Assembly: GCF_014222285.1 (NCBI RefSeq)
Contig: NZ_JACKZS010000014.1
Location: 1 to 64,000 of the forward strand
From: Nostoc sp. UCD121
GTDB lineage: Bacteria; Cyanobacteriota; Cyanobacteriia; Cyanobacteriales; Nostocaceae
Direction: 5' to 3'
Length of the DNA: 64,000 nucleotides
The first letter of the stretch is position 1. Every line of letters begins with the position of its first letter. Shown here piece after piece: positions 46,001-56,434 of the stretch. The translations under genes were made by a program, and so were the position numbers. The notes beneath the pieces were generated by a model. The model worked only from the letters and a program-made list of their open reading frames with translations. It was not told the origin of the DNA and made no database searches.

Positions 46001-49000
46001 CATCGCGCTCGTACTAGTTTTCACAGAATAACCGTACTTGCTTTGTAAATAATCTACCAGGTCATCTGGTGTTTGATATTCAAACAGTAAAGTCGGAAAT
46101 AATTCCTCACCCAGAGTTGTCCCTAAATGTTGGACAACTTCTACAGTCCCAACAGAATCTAACCCCATTTCTTGGAAAGTTTTGTGTCCTTCCACCTGTG
46201 CTTCCGGAATACGTAAATGTTGCAGTAAAACTTCTCGGACAAGCTGTCGCAGATTGCGAGGTTTAGCTTGTGGTTGGCTTGCGGAGGATTTTGGTGCTAT
46301 TTCTGGGGTGGCTTGAGCAATTAAGTCAATGATGTGAATTACACCAGAAGCATCCAAAGATAGAGCCTTAATAAAAGCATTAGCAGCTGGCTCTGGTTCC
46401 AGAGGATTTAAACCTTTGGATTTTACCATTAATAAAGTTGATGCCCCTAAAAGAGCGCCCATACCGCGATCGCTCCATAGGGAATAATTCAGAGCCAAGG
46501 AGCGTCCCTGACCACCATGCTGTGTCCGGTAGACAGCATAACTATCGAGAAAGGTATTGGCTGCGGCATAATCGCCCATGCCGGTTCCCCATTCGGCTTT
46601 GGAAGCGGAAACCGAGGACAACAACACAAAATATTTTAGGGGTTCGTTACGGGTAACAGTATCAAGGATGATGGTTCCCTGGACTTTCGGGGCTAAAACT
46701 TTGGTGACTGAGGCAGGTTGTTTTTGTAGTAGTTTAAATGTGCTGTGGTCAACTGCACCCGCCGCATGAATGACTCCATCCAGATTACCAAAGCGGGACT
46801 TGATGCTCTCAATTAATTGCTTCATCCCCAAGGCATCCGTTACATCCACAGCCTGATACATGACTGTGGCTCCGAGTTGCTCTAATTGCTGAATTGCCTG
46901 GATACGTTGCTGGGTAGACGCATCATGACTAGCAGATTGCCATTCTTGTTTGGGGGGGAGTGGATGGCGACCTGTTAGCACCAAATTGATGGGTACTTGT
47001 CGAACCAAAGCTAAGGCTATTTCTGTCCCGACAGCACTGGTACCACCAGTAATCAACCAGGTTTCTCCTGCCGACAAAGGTAGAGAATTGTTATCTGTAG
47101 GTACATTAATTCTTTCCAGGGTACGACTCAACCGTTGACCATTACGGATAGCAACAATACCTTCACCAGTAGGGGCTACCTTCATTTCCTGGAACAAAAT
47201 ATCGGCTAATTTTTCTGGCAGATAAACATCTTGGTTAAAATCTACGACTTTGGCTTGAATCTGAGGATTTTCTTGTGCCACCACCTGCGCCAGTACACCT
47301 GCCATAGATTGATGTACACCGTGTAAGGAATCATTTGGAGATATTGGATAAGCACCTTGAGTTACCACTAAGAAATTGAGGGGAGAGGCTGGGTAATGTT
47401 TGACTAGCGCCTGTGTCAAAAACAAAAGACTGTAAACGCGTTCATTGAGCAGGCGGTCATTTTCTAGTAGTTCTTCTGGGGATGTTGCCCACAAACTATA
47501 GTTCCACAGATGCACGGCTGCGGTGACTGTAACACCGTCTGCTTTGATATTTTTAATTAGCTGTTCGTAGTCTTCAATGGATGCCGGATTAATAGTGAAG
47601 TGTCCTGCTGTTTGGGTGAAACTTTCCCCTGGGGTGACAAAATATGTCGTGTACTTTTTAGAGTCGAACAGCTTTTCTAAATTTTCCCCTACTTGGTGGC
47701 GATCGCTAAAGATCAAAATTGCCCCTGAAGGAATATCTTGAGATTGGCTCAACACCTCTGGAGTCCATTGCCAACTATGAAACCAATTCGATGGTACAGC
47801 CAAGGGAATTCTTGGCAAAGGTTTGACTTGGGGAATAGCTGAAGTCAAACCTAACCCCCCAGCCCCCTTCCCTTGTAGGGAAGGGGGAGAATTCAAAGCC
47901 TCTCTCCTCGTAGGAGAGAGGTTTGGAGAGAGGTTTTCCACCCAGTAGCGTTGGCGTTGAAATGGGTAGGTTGGTAGTGCCAGGCGGCGACGCTGATAAC
48001 CTTGGTCAAATGCAGTCCAATTGATTTTTATACCCCTGATGTACAACTCACTTAAACTAGCAAGCAATTGTGACCAGTCCGGTTGTCCTTTTTTCAGAGA
48101 AGTTAGCCAAGTGCCTGTACCTTCTGGCAAGCATCTTTTACCCATGCCTACTAATGTGGTACTCGGCCCCATTTCTACAAAGATTTCATACCCTTGTTCA
48201 TGTAGCGTCTTGATGCCGGCATAAAATCTTACTCCTTCTCTGAGATGCTGTCGCCAGTAAGTTGCATTGGGAATTTCTTGGTATTTAAGTATTTGTCCAG
48301 TCAAATTCGAGATTAGGGGAATACGCGGCGCTTGAAACTGCACCGAGCTAGCTATCTGCTCAAAGGGATCGAGAATACTAGCCATTAAAGGGGAGTGGAA
48401 AGCGTGAGAAACCTGCAATGCTTGGGCGTTAATTCCTTGAGTTGCTAATTCTTTCAGCACGGCTTGGACAGCTTCTCTGGCTCCCGAAATAACGATATTT
48501 TCTGGGCCATTAATCCCGGCAATTGCCACTTGCCCTGTGTAAGCAGCTAGAATGCCGTTCATCCGTGCTTCATTGGTGAACACTGCCGCCATCATGCCAT
48601 TTTGGGGTAGAGATTGAATTAAGCGCCCCCGCTCGGCGATTAATTTCAGCCCATCTTCCAAGCTGAACACTCCAGCAACGCAAGCGGCTACATATTCACC
48701 CACACTGTGACCCATAACGGCATCTGGTACAATTCCCCAAGATTTCCACATTTGGGCGAGTGAGTACTCTAAAGCAAACAGTGCTGGTTGAGTATATGCT
48801 GTTTCATTCAAGGGGGAAACAACATCAGATGTAGGGTAAAGTACTGACAACAAAGGTTGCTGAAGATAGGGACGCAGAATTTTGTCGCATCGGTCTAAAG
48901 TCTTACGGAACGTCGGCTGGGTTTCGTAAAGTTGCCGTCCCATTTCCACATACTGAGAACCTTGCCCTGTAAACATGAACACAACTTTGTCACGCTTCTT

Positions 49001-50677
49001 CTGTGCTTGACCACTGACTAACGTGCTGGTCTGGTTTTGGCTAGCGAAAGCTGTTAGTTGTTCGCGCAAGCCTGTGTTAGATGCAGCGACAACAGCAAGA
49101 CGGTGTTCAAAATGCGATCGCCCGGTGTTGGCTGTAAAACAAATATCTGCTAAAGATGTTTCTGGATGGGATGTTAAAAAAGATTCATAGCGGCTAGCCA
49201 TTGCTAGTAGTGCGGCCTCAGTTTTGGCCGATAAACTCAGCAGGTGGAGTGGACGCTCAGTTTTCGGCGGCTCTAATTTCAATTTTGGTGCTTCTTCGAT
49301 AATCAGATGGGCATTAGTGCCACTCATACCAAAGGAACTAACCCCAGCCAAGCGTTTCCCGTTGACTGCCGGCCATGGAGTTGGCTTAGTTGGCACAGCA
49401 ACCGCAAGTTTGTCCCAAGGAATATGAGGGCTGGGCTGTTGTAAATGCAGATGTGGCGGTATCTCTGCGTTTTGTAAAGCCAGCACCACTTTCATTAAAC
49501 TGGCAACTCCCGCAGCTGATTCTAAATGACCCAACTGAGTTTTTACGGAACCAATCAGCAAAGGTTGCTCTGGAGAACGTCCTTGACACAACACTGAGCC
49601 TAAAGCTCTCACTTCAATGGGATCTCCCAAAGATGTGCCTGTACCGTGGGTTTCTACATAACTAATTTGTTCTGGTGCTACCTTAGCGTTGGTGAGTGCC
49701 TGATTAATCAATTTCTCTTGAGCTAGCCCATTCGGTACTGTCAGACCACTGCTAGCACCGTCGTGATTAACTGCCGAGCCTCGCACCACAGCCAAGATAT
49801 TATCATTGTTAGCGATCGCATCTGATAAACGCTTGAGTACGACTATGCCGCAGCCTTCTCCACGTACATAACCATCGGCTTTGGCATCAAAGGTCTTACA
49901 ACGACCATCTGGAGCCAGCGCCCTCATTCTGCTCAGACCAATGGAGGCTTCCGGTGCTAATATCAAATTGACTCCACCAGCTAAAGCCATATTGCACTCA
50001 CCTGAACGCAAGCTCTGACACGCCAGGTGAACTGCTAGCAACGAAGAAGAACAAGCCGTGTCTAACTGCATCACAGGGCCTTGCAAGCCGAGGACATAAG
50101 CTAGGCGACCGATGGCAATACTCCGAGCATTTCCTAAACTGCTGTAAGCATCAATGCGGTTATGATCGCCGGAATATAGGTTAAATCGGGAATAATCTTC
50201 CATAAAGAGTCCCATAAAGACTCCCGTCTGGCTGCCGTTTAATTCCTCTGGGGATTGTCCGGCGTTTTCGATGGCTTCCCAGCCTACTTCCAAAAGTAGC
50301 CGATGTTGGGGATCCATGCTGGCTGCTTCTAGAGGGGAAAGTCCAAAGAAATGAGGATCAAATTGATCTACCTGTTTAATAAAGCCACCATAGCGGGTGT
50401 AAATTTTCCCTAGAGTGTTGGGATTTGCATTGTAATACTCATCTACGTCCCATCTGTCAGCCGGAACTTCAGTGATAGTGTCTACCCCATTGTGGAGTAA
50501 TTCCCAGAATTTCTCAGGGTAGTCGGCTCCCCCAGGAAAGCGACAGTTCATCCCAATAATAGCGATTGGTTCTGTCTTGGCGTTCTCCACTGCGTCCAAC
50601 TTGGCACGCATTTCTTTTAAGGCTAAAACTGAACGTTGTAATGGAGATAATTGGTTGATGTCTGAAGTGTTACTCAT
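43004..50677 (-). CDS. Type I polyketide synthase 2, KS-AT-KR-ACP-KS-AT(decayed)
   Basis: A 2557-residue protein. Module one is complete: KS (DTACSSS at about residue 209, [13 protein letters not shown]), AT (GHSVGEY at about 658, HAFHSP at about 759, malonyl-specific), KR (GGTSAVG at about 1212, GDYAAAN at about 1368) and ACP (GLDSVG, about 1507). A second KS follows with catalytic Cys (VSTACSSS, about 1801), HGTGT and GHLLSASG intact and an insertion before the Cys loop. The region after it (about 2090-2400) keeps the AT outline and the post-AT linker LLPTYPFERKTYRV, but GHSxGE has become LLVEKTSILVG, so it cannot load malonate. There is no ACP after it. The last ~120 residues are a motif repeated three times. 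A dispersed repeat is inserted in frame at about 914-942. Confidence 0.93.
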   Translation of the reverse strand: MSNTSDINQLSPLQRSVLALKEMRAKLDAVENAKTEPIAIIGMNCRFPGGADYPEKFWELLHNGVDTITEVPADRWDVDEYYNANPNTLGKIYTRYGGFIKQVDQFDPHFFGLSPLEAASMDPQHRLLLEVGWEAIENAGQSPEELNGSQTGVFMGLFMEDYSRFNLYSGDHNRIDAYSSLGNARSIAIGRLAYVLGLQGPVMQLDTACSSSLLAVHLACQSLRSGECNMALAGGVNLILAPEASIGLSRMRALAPDGRCKTFDAKADGYVRGEGCGIVVLKRLSDAIANNDNILAVVRGSAVNHDGASSGLTVPNGLAQEKLINQALTNAKVAPEQISYVETHGTGTSLGDPIEVRALGSVLCQGRSPEQPLLIGSVKTQLGHLESAAGVASLMKVVLALQNAEIPPHLHLQQPSPHIPWDKLAVAVPTKPTPWPAVNGKRLAGVSSFGMSGTNAHLIIEEAPKLKLEPPKTERPLHLLSLSAKTEAALLAMASRYESFLTSHPETSLADICFTANTGRSHFEHRLAVVAASNTGLREQLTAFASQNQTSTLVSGQAQKKRDKVVFMFTGQGSQYVEMGRQLYETQPTFRKTLDRCDKILRPYLQQPLLSVLYPTSDVVSPLNETAYTQPALFALEYSLAQMWKSWGIVPDAVMGHSVGEYVAACVAGVFSLEDGLKLIAERGRLIQSLPQNGMMAAVFTNEARMNGILAAYTGQVAIAGINGPENIVISGAREAVQAVLKELATQGINAQALQVSHAFHSPLMASILDPFEQIASSVQFQAPRIPLISNLTGQILKYQEIPNATYWRQHLREGVRFYAGIKTLHEQGYEIFVEMGPSTTLVGMGKRCLPEGTGTWLTSLKKGQPDWSQLLASLSELYIRGIKINWTAFDQGYQRRRLALPTYPFQRQRYWVENLSPNLSPTRREALNSPPSLQGKGAGGLGLTSAIPQVKPLPRIPLAVPSNWFHSWQWTPEVLSQSQDIPSGAILIFSDRHQVGENLEKLFDSKKYTTYFVTPGESFTQTAGHFTINPASIEDYEQLIKNIKADGVTVTAAVHLWNYSLWATSPEELLENDRLLNERVYSLLFLTQALVKHYPASPLNFLVVTQGAYPISPNDSLHGVHQSMAGVLAQVVAQENPQIQAKVVDFNQDVYLPEKLADILFQEMKVAPTGEGIVAIRNGQRLSRTLERINVPTDNNSLPLSAGETWLITGGTSAVGTEIALALVRQVPINLVLTGRHPLPPKQEWQSASHDASTQQRIQAIQQLEQLGATVMYQAVDVTDALGMKQLIESIKSRFGNLDGVIHAAGAVDHSTFKLLQKQPASVTKVLAPKVQGTIILDTVTRNEPLKYFVLLSSVSASKAEWGTGMGDYAAANTFLDSYAVYRTQHGGQGRSLALNYSLWSDRGMGALLGASTLLMVKSKGLNPLEPEPAANAFIKALSLDASGVIHIIDLIAQATPEIAPKSSASQPQAKPRNLRQLVREVLLQHLRIPEAQVEGHKTFQEMGLDSVGTVEVVQHLGTTLGEELFPTLLFEYQTPDDLVDYLQSKYGYSVKTSTSAMDYAPPLVIAPEETSSPEAEKSAPPNVATQEKYQDVPEQDIAIIGMACKIPGADNLEQYWDLLNAGRSVIQDVPQDRWFNQHYFEAKGNSPQAKISKRGCFVDSPFDFDPMFFGISPKEATAMDPQQRLFLELSMQALQQAGYGGKYRPDNIGVFVGCGQNTYIEHFTNYQYYEELRQRLQESSWFDQLPAEDRQHLLKTLSQVLQPSEILPESAAGNEVNELAARVSHCLNLKGPSMAVSTACSSSLVALHIACESLRSGQTGMAIVGGVNLNLSPSPFTFLRKAQALSLSGTCYPFDRRANGIVLGEGAGVLVIKPLKQALADGDLIHAVIKGSAVNNDGHSQGITAPNPKGQAEAIRQAYNSCGVDPRTVSYIETHGTGTLLGDPVEVEGMTKAFRSFTDEKGFCTIGSVKSSIGHLLSASGIVSLIKVVLAMQNGKIPQTVGFEEPNPHINFADTPFAVAGKSIPWSPNGNPLRAGVNGFGFGGTNCHVILEESPVAANLQSQVTSSSPDLLCLTARNQQALQEVARQLREHIIHHPEQESSQICFTQNNAQKELPYKAALVVNDRQHLLNYLDTICSAQTPAEIYTGRANPQRTTPFHLVLDGTSAIAPAEVETLGKRFPQFQVAYNSVRAGLNEMSEQAHIFAVQYAWGRLLMSLELQPTSLLVEKTSILVGATLRGMLTLEQAIALLLQIEGQKGLIAHDVSAKEQSASTWTCPLVTSQGIFSHSDIISTAQLVALVQVSEQLNVDVCQDVISKESVYLHLGDSLTLKEKLASLDELGVWIYLDKGQPVVGRVLTSLARSYVAGVRFNSIPLFPQGLRRVLLPTYPFERKTYRVSLVDSSQENQATSIPAAELLPPRLDNQHQSNAKVLETHPVTVAQTRLLPMEQLSPLTDSQRQSSYAKLTQDLKIVDNSQQQRLVPMEQPSPLTDSQRQSSYAKLAEDLKIVDNSQQPRHPVAVAQTRLLRMEQSSPLTDSQRQSSYIKLAQDLQRFSK
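43010..43380 (-). repeat. Triplicated C-terminal coding repeat of PKS2
   Basis: Three tandem copies of a unit encoding RLxxMEQxSPLTDSQRQSSY followed by xKLxxDL, spaced 135 bp and 108 bp apart (45 and 36 codons). A PVxVAQTR lead-in occurs in the first and third copies and DLKIVDNSQQ in the first and second. Near-identical at DNA level (ACTTGACTGGCGTTG), so duplicated recently. Confidence 0.92.
47851..47937. repeat. Dispersed palindromic repeat inserted in frame in PKS2
   Basis: Two perfect hairpins (CCCCCTTCCCTTGTAGGGAA then GGGGG; CCTCTCTCCTCGTAGGAGAG then AGG) within the AT-KR linker. Translated it gives LSPTRREALNSPPSLQGKGA, a peptide I recognise as a widely dispersed cyanobacterial repeat that is found both between and inside genes. 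It is in frame and adds about 28 residues. Confidence 0.85.
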
Positions 50678-50712
50678 TTTAAGAAATTGCGTAATTAATA
50701 GACAAAGAAATT

Positions 50713-50730
50713 GAGTCTGAAGCCAGACTC
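50713..50730 (-). other. Small hairpin in the PKS2 leader
   Basis: GAGTCTG and CAGACTC (7-bp stem, 4-nt loop) between element copy D and the PKS2 ATG. It could shape the 5' untranslated leader. No T-run follows. Confidence 0.4.
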
Positions 50731-50769
50731 ATTTAGCTGTGTAAGTAAATAAATAAATGTCTTTTGTAG

Positions 50770-50801
50770 ACTTATCGGAGTTAAGCAGGTGATTTACGCA
50801 A
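50770..50801 (-). promoter_or_regulatory. Cluster element copy D, upstream of PKS2
   Basis: On the coding strand TTGCGTAAAT, 14 bases, CGATAAGT, in the 141-bp gap between PKS1 and PKS2, 93 bp from the PKS2 ATG. It differs from the other copies at one base of the distal half (G for A) and in the flanking GGC. Spacing is the same. Confidence 0.7.
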
Positions 50802-50818
50802 GTTCACAAGTATTTACT

Positions 50819-53800
50819 TCAGACACCCAGCAAAGCCTCTAATTCTTGGTCAACTAATGCTGCTAATTCGTCTTCAGAATATTGCTGAATATCTATTAAC
50901 AAATTAGTTTGCACTTCAGTCTCTATTTGCGGCTCCACCACAACTGGCTCTGCTACATTCAAGGAAATTACATTGTTGAGCAGATATTCAGCCAAGGATT
51001 CAATTGTGGGATATTCAAAGGTCAAAGTCGAAGGTAGAGAACTTCCTAAGCTGGTTTCCAGTCGGTTCTTCAACTCGATGGACATGAGAGAGTCCATCCC
51101 CATATCGAAAAAGCCCTGTTGCGGATTTGGTTGATAAGCTGCTTCAAACCTGAGAACTTGGGCAACCTCAGTTTGAATGTAAGCAATTAAAATATTCTGG
51201 CGAGTGCTAGCAATAGTTTCCTCTAATTGACACAGAAGTTCAAGTTGTTTGGCTGATTGTGCAGAATTCCCTTGTGGCTGGGTTTGGGGAGCTAAATCGG
51301 AAATTAAAGGTGCTGCGCCTCCTGGTGGGAATTGCTGGAGGAATTTCTCCCAATTGACTGACATCACACCAACTTGAGTGGCATCTTGTCTCAATAAATC
51401 TCCCAGTAGTTGCAATCCCAATTCTGAGGACATGGTAGCAAAACCACTCTCAGCTATGCGTTTTTGGCTACGACTATCTAAATCTGCTGCCATCCCCACT
51501 TCTGCCCAAGGCCCCCAGTTAATGCTCAAACCTGGCAAACCCAAACCTCGACGATAATGAACTAAGGCATCCATGAAGGCATTAGCGGCTGCATAGTTTC
51601 CTTGGCTGGGTGAACCAAGTAATGAGGCGACCGAGGAGAAGCAGACAAAGAAATCTAAAGGTAGGTCTTTGGTCAATGTGTGCAGGTTCCATGCCCCTTG
51701 CACCTTGGGAGCAAGCACTTTCGCAAAGCGGCTCCAATTTTGTTGTAGTAATACCCCGTCATCTAAAACACCAGCCGCGTGAAAAATACCCCGTAGAGGT
51801 GGATAGTTAGTTTTGATTCCCTCTAACATCTGAGCCACATCTTCCGTGTTGGACACATCTGCTGTGACAACTAGAACTTTTGCCCCTGCTTGCTGTAGTT
51901 GATTGATAGCTACTTGAGTATTACCAACTACTCCGCGCCTGCTAGTTAAAACTAAGTTTTTGGCTCCTTGTGCTACCATCCACTGGGCAACTTGTAGCCC
52001 CAGCGCCCCTAAGCCACCCGTAATCAAATAAGTCCCATCTTCACCAATTGGCAGTTGATTCGCTGGGGTTTGAGCTTGGCGACGCACCAACCGGGAAACT
52101 TTCCGCACTCCTTGACGGAATGCAACTTCGTCTTCTTGGTCTGGGAAGCACAACTCTGCTAATAATTCTTCAATTTCGTTCCCATTACTAGCAGGGTCTA
52201 AATCCAACCGTACACATGATAATTCTGGATGTTCCAAGGGAATAACACGTCCCAAGCCCCACAAAGCAGCCTGAGTTATGGCTAAGGAATCGGACATTGC
52301 CTCTACTGGCTGGCTTCCTCTGGTAACTAACCACAGACGAGGAGACTTAGACCAGGTTGATTTTGCTAAGGCTTGAACCAAATGCAGCACATAAGCACAG
52401 CCAGTAACCTGCGTATCTTGGAAATCAACAATGCTTTCATGCTCCAGCCCCCACAGGTATACTACCCCACGGCAGGGAGGTTGGTTATTACCTAAGCTTG
52501 CTTGAATTAACCTCTGAAAATCTTGTGGTTCTGAGGGATTGATGTAGTAATGTTCTGCATCGGCTTGATATTCAGCACCAGGAGAAACTAAGATAGTGCG
52601 ATCTCCACGTTCTTTGAGTAGTTTTGCTAACTTAACCGCCGTTCCTTGTTGGTCAGCAAATATCAGCCAACTCCCTTCTTGTGCCTGTGCCAACTGATGA
52701 TTTTGCTCACGAGCCTTTGGTTGCCAAGCTACTTCATACAGCCAATCACCTAAATCTTTTTGCAGACTTTGCAGCAGAGTTGCCCGACGAACTTTCCTCA
52801 CTTCAAAACCGATGATTTCGGCGATTAACTGCCCATTTTGGTCGAACAGATGTACGTCACCAATTAAGCTTTGCTGATTAGATGTTGGTGTTTTTTGACC
52901 ATGACACCATAGTTGATGACCAGGATGGGAACGACCATAGAATCTAAAGCTACCGATGCTAAAAGGAATGTACATATAGTCATTCTCGACTTGCTCGGCA
53001 GGATTAACATCCCAGCAAACGTTGAGTAGTTGCAAGCATGAATCAATTAATCCCGGATAAAGTTGATAGTTATCGAGTTCGTCTGGTAATTGGGGCAGTT
53101 TCATTTGACATACAGCTTCTCCATCCTGATGCCAAATATTTTCTAGCCATTGAAATGAAGTTCCCCAACTGTAGCCAACTGCTTGAAAACTAGAGTAAAA
53201 TTGCGTTCCCGATAAAACTTGAGAACATCTAGCCTTGACTTCTGCCACATCTACGAAATTGGGTACTGGCGAGAACAGCCGGACTTTTCCTGTGCCATGT
53301 GTTTTCCAAGAGTTAACCTCGTTTTCTGCTTCTCCACCTAAGAAACTAATAATTTGGAAGGAAGTCTCTTCTGTTGTTTGGGGTGTCAAAACTAGCTGAA
53401 CTGTTGTACTGCTGTCATCTGGGCAAACTAGCGTATTTTGAAACAACAAATCTTCGATGATGCAAGATTCATTGGTGAAAGCCTCCTTAACTGCGGATAG
53501 AAGCATCGAGATATAAGATGCACCAGGAACAATTTTGACTTCGTTTAATTGATGATCCTCTAGGTAAGCAGGCGAATTGGAGCTAAATTGGGTTTCAAAG
53601 CGAATTTCTGGAGAAAATGGTAATTTTAGCCGTTGACCAAGTACAGGATGGAGAATTTTGCTAGCCTTGGCGGGTAAAGTCTGTTGGCGATGAGATGTCT
53701 CAACCCAGTAACGCTGGCGCTGGAAGGGATAATTTGGAAGTACTAGGTGATGACGGGGATAATCTTGATCAAAGCCAGACCAGTTGATTGATGCCCCACG

Positions 53801-56434
53801 CAAGTATAATTCCTGCAAGCTTTGAAGTAGCTGTTGCCAATCCGACTGTCCTGAGCGCAAACTAGGGAGCCACACTCCTACTCCTTCAGGGAGACACTTA
53901 CGACCCATTCCCAGTAAAATTGGTTTTGGCCCGACCTCTAGAAAAATTTCGCAACCTTGCTGCTCAAGAGTTTCCATCCCAGAAGCAAATCTCACTGACT
54001 GGCGCAAATGTCTGACCCAATATTCCGCATTGGTGATTTCTGTGGTAACAACTGTGCCAGTAACATTAGAAATCAGCTTGATATTAGGTAATGAAAAGCT
54101 GACTTCTGAGGCAATGCGCGCAAATTCCGCCAACGCTGGTTCCATTAAAGGAGAGTGGAAGGCGTGGGAAACGTTTAACTTGACACTATTAACGCCTTCA
54201 CTTTGGAGAGTAGACACCGCAGCTTCTACTGCTTGATGCTGTCCAGAAATAACAACACTTTCCGGGCCGTTAATGGCAGCAATCGATACTTGATTGGCAT
54301 AAGGTTGAATAGCTGCCAATACTCGCGCTTCTGAAGCGAATATATTGACCATTGCCCCATCTTGAGGTAAGTCCTGCATGAGGCGAGCGCGGGCAGCAAC
54401 CAATTTTAGTCCATCTTCCAGACTAAAAACTCCTGCTATACAAGCAGCAACATACTCACCCAAGCTATGACCCATAACTACCGTGGGTTCTATGCCCCAA
54501 GATTTCCATAACTGGGAGACTGCATACTCTAGGGCAAATAAAGCTGGTTGGGTGTAGGCAGTCTCATTCAGAGGGCTAGTCCCAGATTCAGGATAGAGAA
54601 TTGATAGTAAAGGTTGTTCTAAATAAGGACGGAGAATTTCATCACAACGATTTAAAGTTTCCCGGAATGTCGGTTGGGTTTCGTAGAGTTCTCGCCCCAT
54701 ACCTATATACTGAGAACCCTGTCCGGTAAATAGAAAGGCAATTTTCGGGCGCTTTTTGTTGTGTAATTGTCCACTCACACCTGGAGTTTTACCTGCTGCA
54801 AAAGCTGCCAATTGTTGACGTAAGTCCTGAGTAGATTCAGCGACAACAGCAAAACGATGGTCAAAATGCGATCGCCCTGTATTCGCACTGAAACAAATAT
54901 CTGCCAGATTTGCTTTGCTATCACCTGCCAAAAAAGATTCGTAGCGGCTGACAAGTGACTGTAGTGCTGATTCAGTTTTCGCCGATAAACTCAAAAGATG
55001 AAGCGGACGCTCAGTTTTTGCCTGTACTAATTTAATTTCTGGTGCTGCTTCCAAAATCAGATGGACATTTGTACCACTCATGCCAAAGGAACTGACCCCA
55101 GCTAGTCGTCGTCCATCTGCCCCTAATGGCCATTGTGTGGGCTGAGTCGGCACTACAAGCGGCAGTTTTTCCCAAGGAATATAGGGATTAGGTTGTTGAA
55201 AATGTAAATGTGGTGGTATCTCTGCGTGCTGGAGAGCTAACACAACTTTCATTAACCCGGCAACTCCGGCGGCTGATTCCAAATGACCAACCTGAGTTTT
55301 GACAGAACCGATAGTTAGGGGATTGTCTTCTGAGCGACCTTGACCTAATACTGCTCCCAAGGCTAACACCTCGATGGGATCGCCTAAAGGTGTACCAGTC
55401 CCGTGAGTTTCCACATATTGAATCTGATGGGCTTGGACGTTGGCATTTTCTAAGGCTTTGCGAAGTAATTTTTCTTGAGCAGAACCATTTGGGGCTGTCA
55501 AACCATTACTAGAGCCATCATGGTTGTATGCTGAACCCCGAATCAATGCCAGGATAGGATCGCCATCAGTTAAAGCATCGGATAAACGTTTGAGTACTAC
55601 TATGCCACATCCTTCTCCACGTCCGTAACCATCGGCGCTGGCATCAAAAGTTTTACAGCGACCATCGGTAGATAAGGCTTTTAATTTACACAGACCAATG
55701 GAAGGATCTGGTGAGAGAATCAGGTTGACACCACCAGCTAAAGCCATATTGCATTCTTGAGAACGGAGGCTTTGGCAAGCTAGATGCACCCCTAACAGCG
55801 AAGACGAGCAAGCTGTATCTAACTGCATGGTAGCTCCTTGCAGACCCAAGACGTAAGCCAAACGCCCAGCCGCCATACTTCTGAGAATACTTAAAGTATT
55901 GTAGGCATCAATTTGAGTGCGATCGCCATAAAAGCTCAGTTGTGAGTAGTCATCCATAGACAGCCCGACGAATACACCTGTAGGACTGCCATTTAACTTT
56001 TCTGGTGCTTGTCCAGCATTTTCTAGCGCTTCCCAGCTTACTTCCAAAAGTAGCCTCTGTTGAGGGTCGAGGCTGACGGCTTCGCGGGGAGAGATGCCAA
56101 AGAACTGAGCATCGAACTTGTCTACCTCATTTAAAAAACCGCCGTGCTGGGTGTACATTTTCCCCAATACATCGGGGTCTGGATGATAAAACTCATCTAC
56201 TGGCCATCTTTGTGCAGGAATTTTGCTAATGGCATCTACCCCATTATGTAATAGATTCCAGTAATCCTCTGGGTTATTGACACCCCCAGGTAAACGGCAA
56301 GACATTCCAATAATAGCGATGGGTTCTTTCTGTAATTGCTCAACAGTATCAACTTCAGACCGCATCCGCCGCAATTCTAAAATGGCATTTTCTAGTAACA
56401 AGCGGTAATTTGTGTTCTCTGAATTAGGACTCAT
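50819..56434 (-). CDS. Type I polyketide synthase 1, KS-AT-DH-KR-ACP
   Basis: An 1871-residue single-module PKS. KS: DTACSSS (about residue 209), [22 protein letters not shown] (about 657) and HAFHSP (about 759), malonyl-type. [10 protein letters not shown] (about 928), catalytic His in [12 protein letters not shown] (about 960), with Glu in place of the usual Gly of HxxxGxxxxP, and Asp in [17 protein letters not shown] (about 1473), [16 protein letters not shown]; it has the LDD motif (AAGVLDDGV) of B-type reductases. ACP: GMDSLMS (about 1780). The acidic tail [19 protein letters not shown] looks like a docking helix. It overlaps the ligase by 4 bp (ATGA), so the two are translationally coupled. 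It should give an E-alkene. Confidence 0.95.
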   Translation of the reverse strand: MSPNSENTNYRLLLENAILELRRMRSEVDTVEQLQKEPIAIIGMSCRLPGGVNNPEDYWNLLHNGVDAISKIPAQRWPVDEFYHPDPDVLGKMYTQHGGFLNEVDKFDAQFFGISPREAVSLDPQQRLLLEVSWEALENAGQAPEKLNGSPTGVFVGLSMDDYSQLSFYGDRTQIDAYNTLSILRSMAAGRLAYVLGLQGATMQLDTACSSSLLGVHLACQSLRSQECNMALAGGVNLILSPDPSIGLCKLKALSTDGRCKTFDASADGYGRGEGCGIVVLKRLSDALTDGDPILALIRGSAYNHDGSSNGLTAPNGSAQEKLLRKALENANVQAHQIQYVETHGTGTPLGDPIEVLALGAVLGQGRSEDNPLTIGSVKTQVGHLESAAGVAGLMKVVLALQHAEIPPHLHFQQPNPYIPWEKLPLVVPTQPTQWPLGADGRRLAGVSSFGMSGTNVHLILEAAPEIKLVQAKTERPLHLLSLSAKTESALQSLVSRYESFLAGDSKANLADICFSANTGRSHFDHRFAVVAESTQDLRQQLAAFAAGKTPGVSGQLHNKKRPKIAFLFTGQGSQYIGMGRELYETQPTFRETLNRCDEILRPYLEQPLLSILYPESGTSPLNETAYTQPALFALEYAVSQLWKSWGIEPTVVMGHSLGEYVAACIAGVFSLEDGLKLVAARARLMQDLPQDGAMVNIFASEARVLAAIQPYANQVSIAAINGPESVVISGQHQAVEAAVSTLQSEGVNSVKLNVSHAFHSPLMEPALAEFARIASEVSFSLPNIKLISNVTGTVVTTEITNAEYWVRHLRQSVRFASGMETLEQQGCEIFLEVGPKPILLGMGRKCLPEGVGVWLPSLRSGQSDWQQLLQSLQELYLRGASINWSGFDQDYPRHHLVLPNYPFQRQRYWVETSHRQQTLPAKASKILHPVLGQRLKLPFSPEIRFETQFSSNSPAYLEDHQLNEVKIVPGASYISMLLSAVKEAFTNESCIIEDLLFQNTLVCPDDSSTTVQLVLTPQTTEETSFQIISFLGGEAENEVNSWKTHGTGKVRLFSPVPNFVDVAEVKARCSQVLSGTQFYSSFQAVGYSWGTSFQWLENIWHQDGEAVCQMKLPQLPDELDNYQLYPGLIDSCLQLLNVCWDVNPAEQVENDYMYIPFSIGSFRFYGRSHPGHQLWCHGQKTPTSNQQSLIGDVHLFDQNGQLIAEIIGFEVRKVRRATLLQSLQKDLGDWLYEVAWQPKAREQNHQLAQAQEGSWLIFADQQGTAVKLAKLLKERGDRTILVSPGAEYQADAEHYYINPSEPQDFQRLIQASLGNNQPPCRGVVYLWGLEHESIVDFQDTQVTGCAYVLHLVQALAKSTWSKSPRLWLVTRGSQPVEAMSDSLAITQAALWGLGRVIPLEHPELSCVRLDLDPASNGNEIEELLAELCFPDQEDEVAFRQGVRKVSRLVRRQAQTPANQLPIGEDGTYLITGGLGALGLQVAQWMVAQGAKNLVLTSRRGVVGNTQVAINQLQQAGAKVLVVTADVSNTEDVAQMLEGIKTNYPPLRGIFHAAGVLDDGVLLQQNWSRFAKVLAPKVQGAWNLHTLTKDLPLDFFVCFSSVASLLGSPSQGNYAAANAFMDALVHYRRGLGLPGLSINWGPWAEVGMAADLDSRSQKRIAESGFATMSSELGLQLLGDLLRQDATQVGVMSVNWEKFLQQFPPGGAAPLISDLAPQTQPQGNSAQSAKQLELLCQLEETIASTRQNILIAYIQTEVAQVLRFEAAYQPNPQQGFFDMGMDSLMSIELKNRLETSLGSSLPSTLTFEYPTIESLAEYLLNNVISLNVAEPVVVEPQIETEVQTNLLIDIQQYSEDELAALVDQELEALLGV

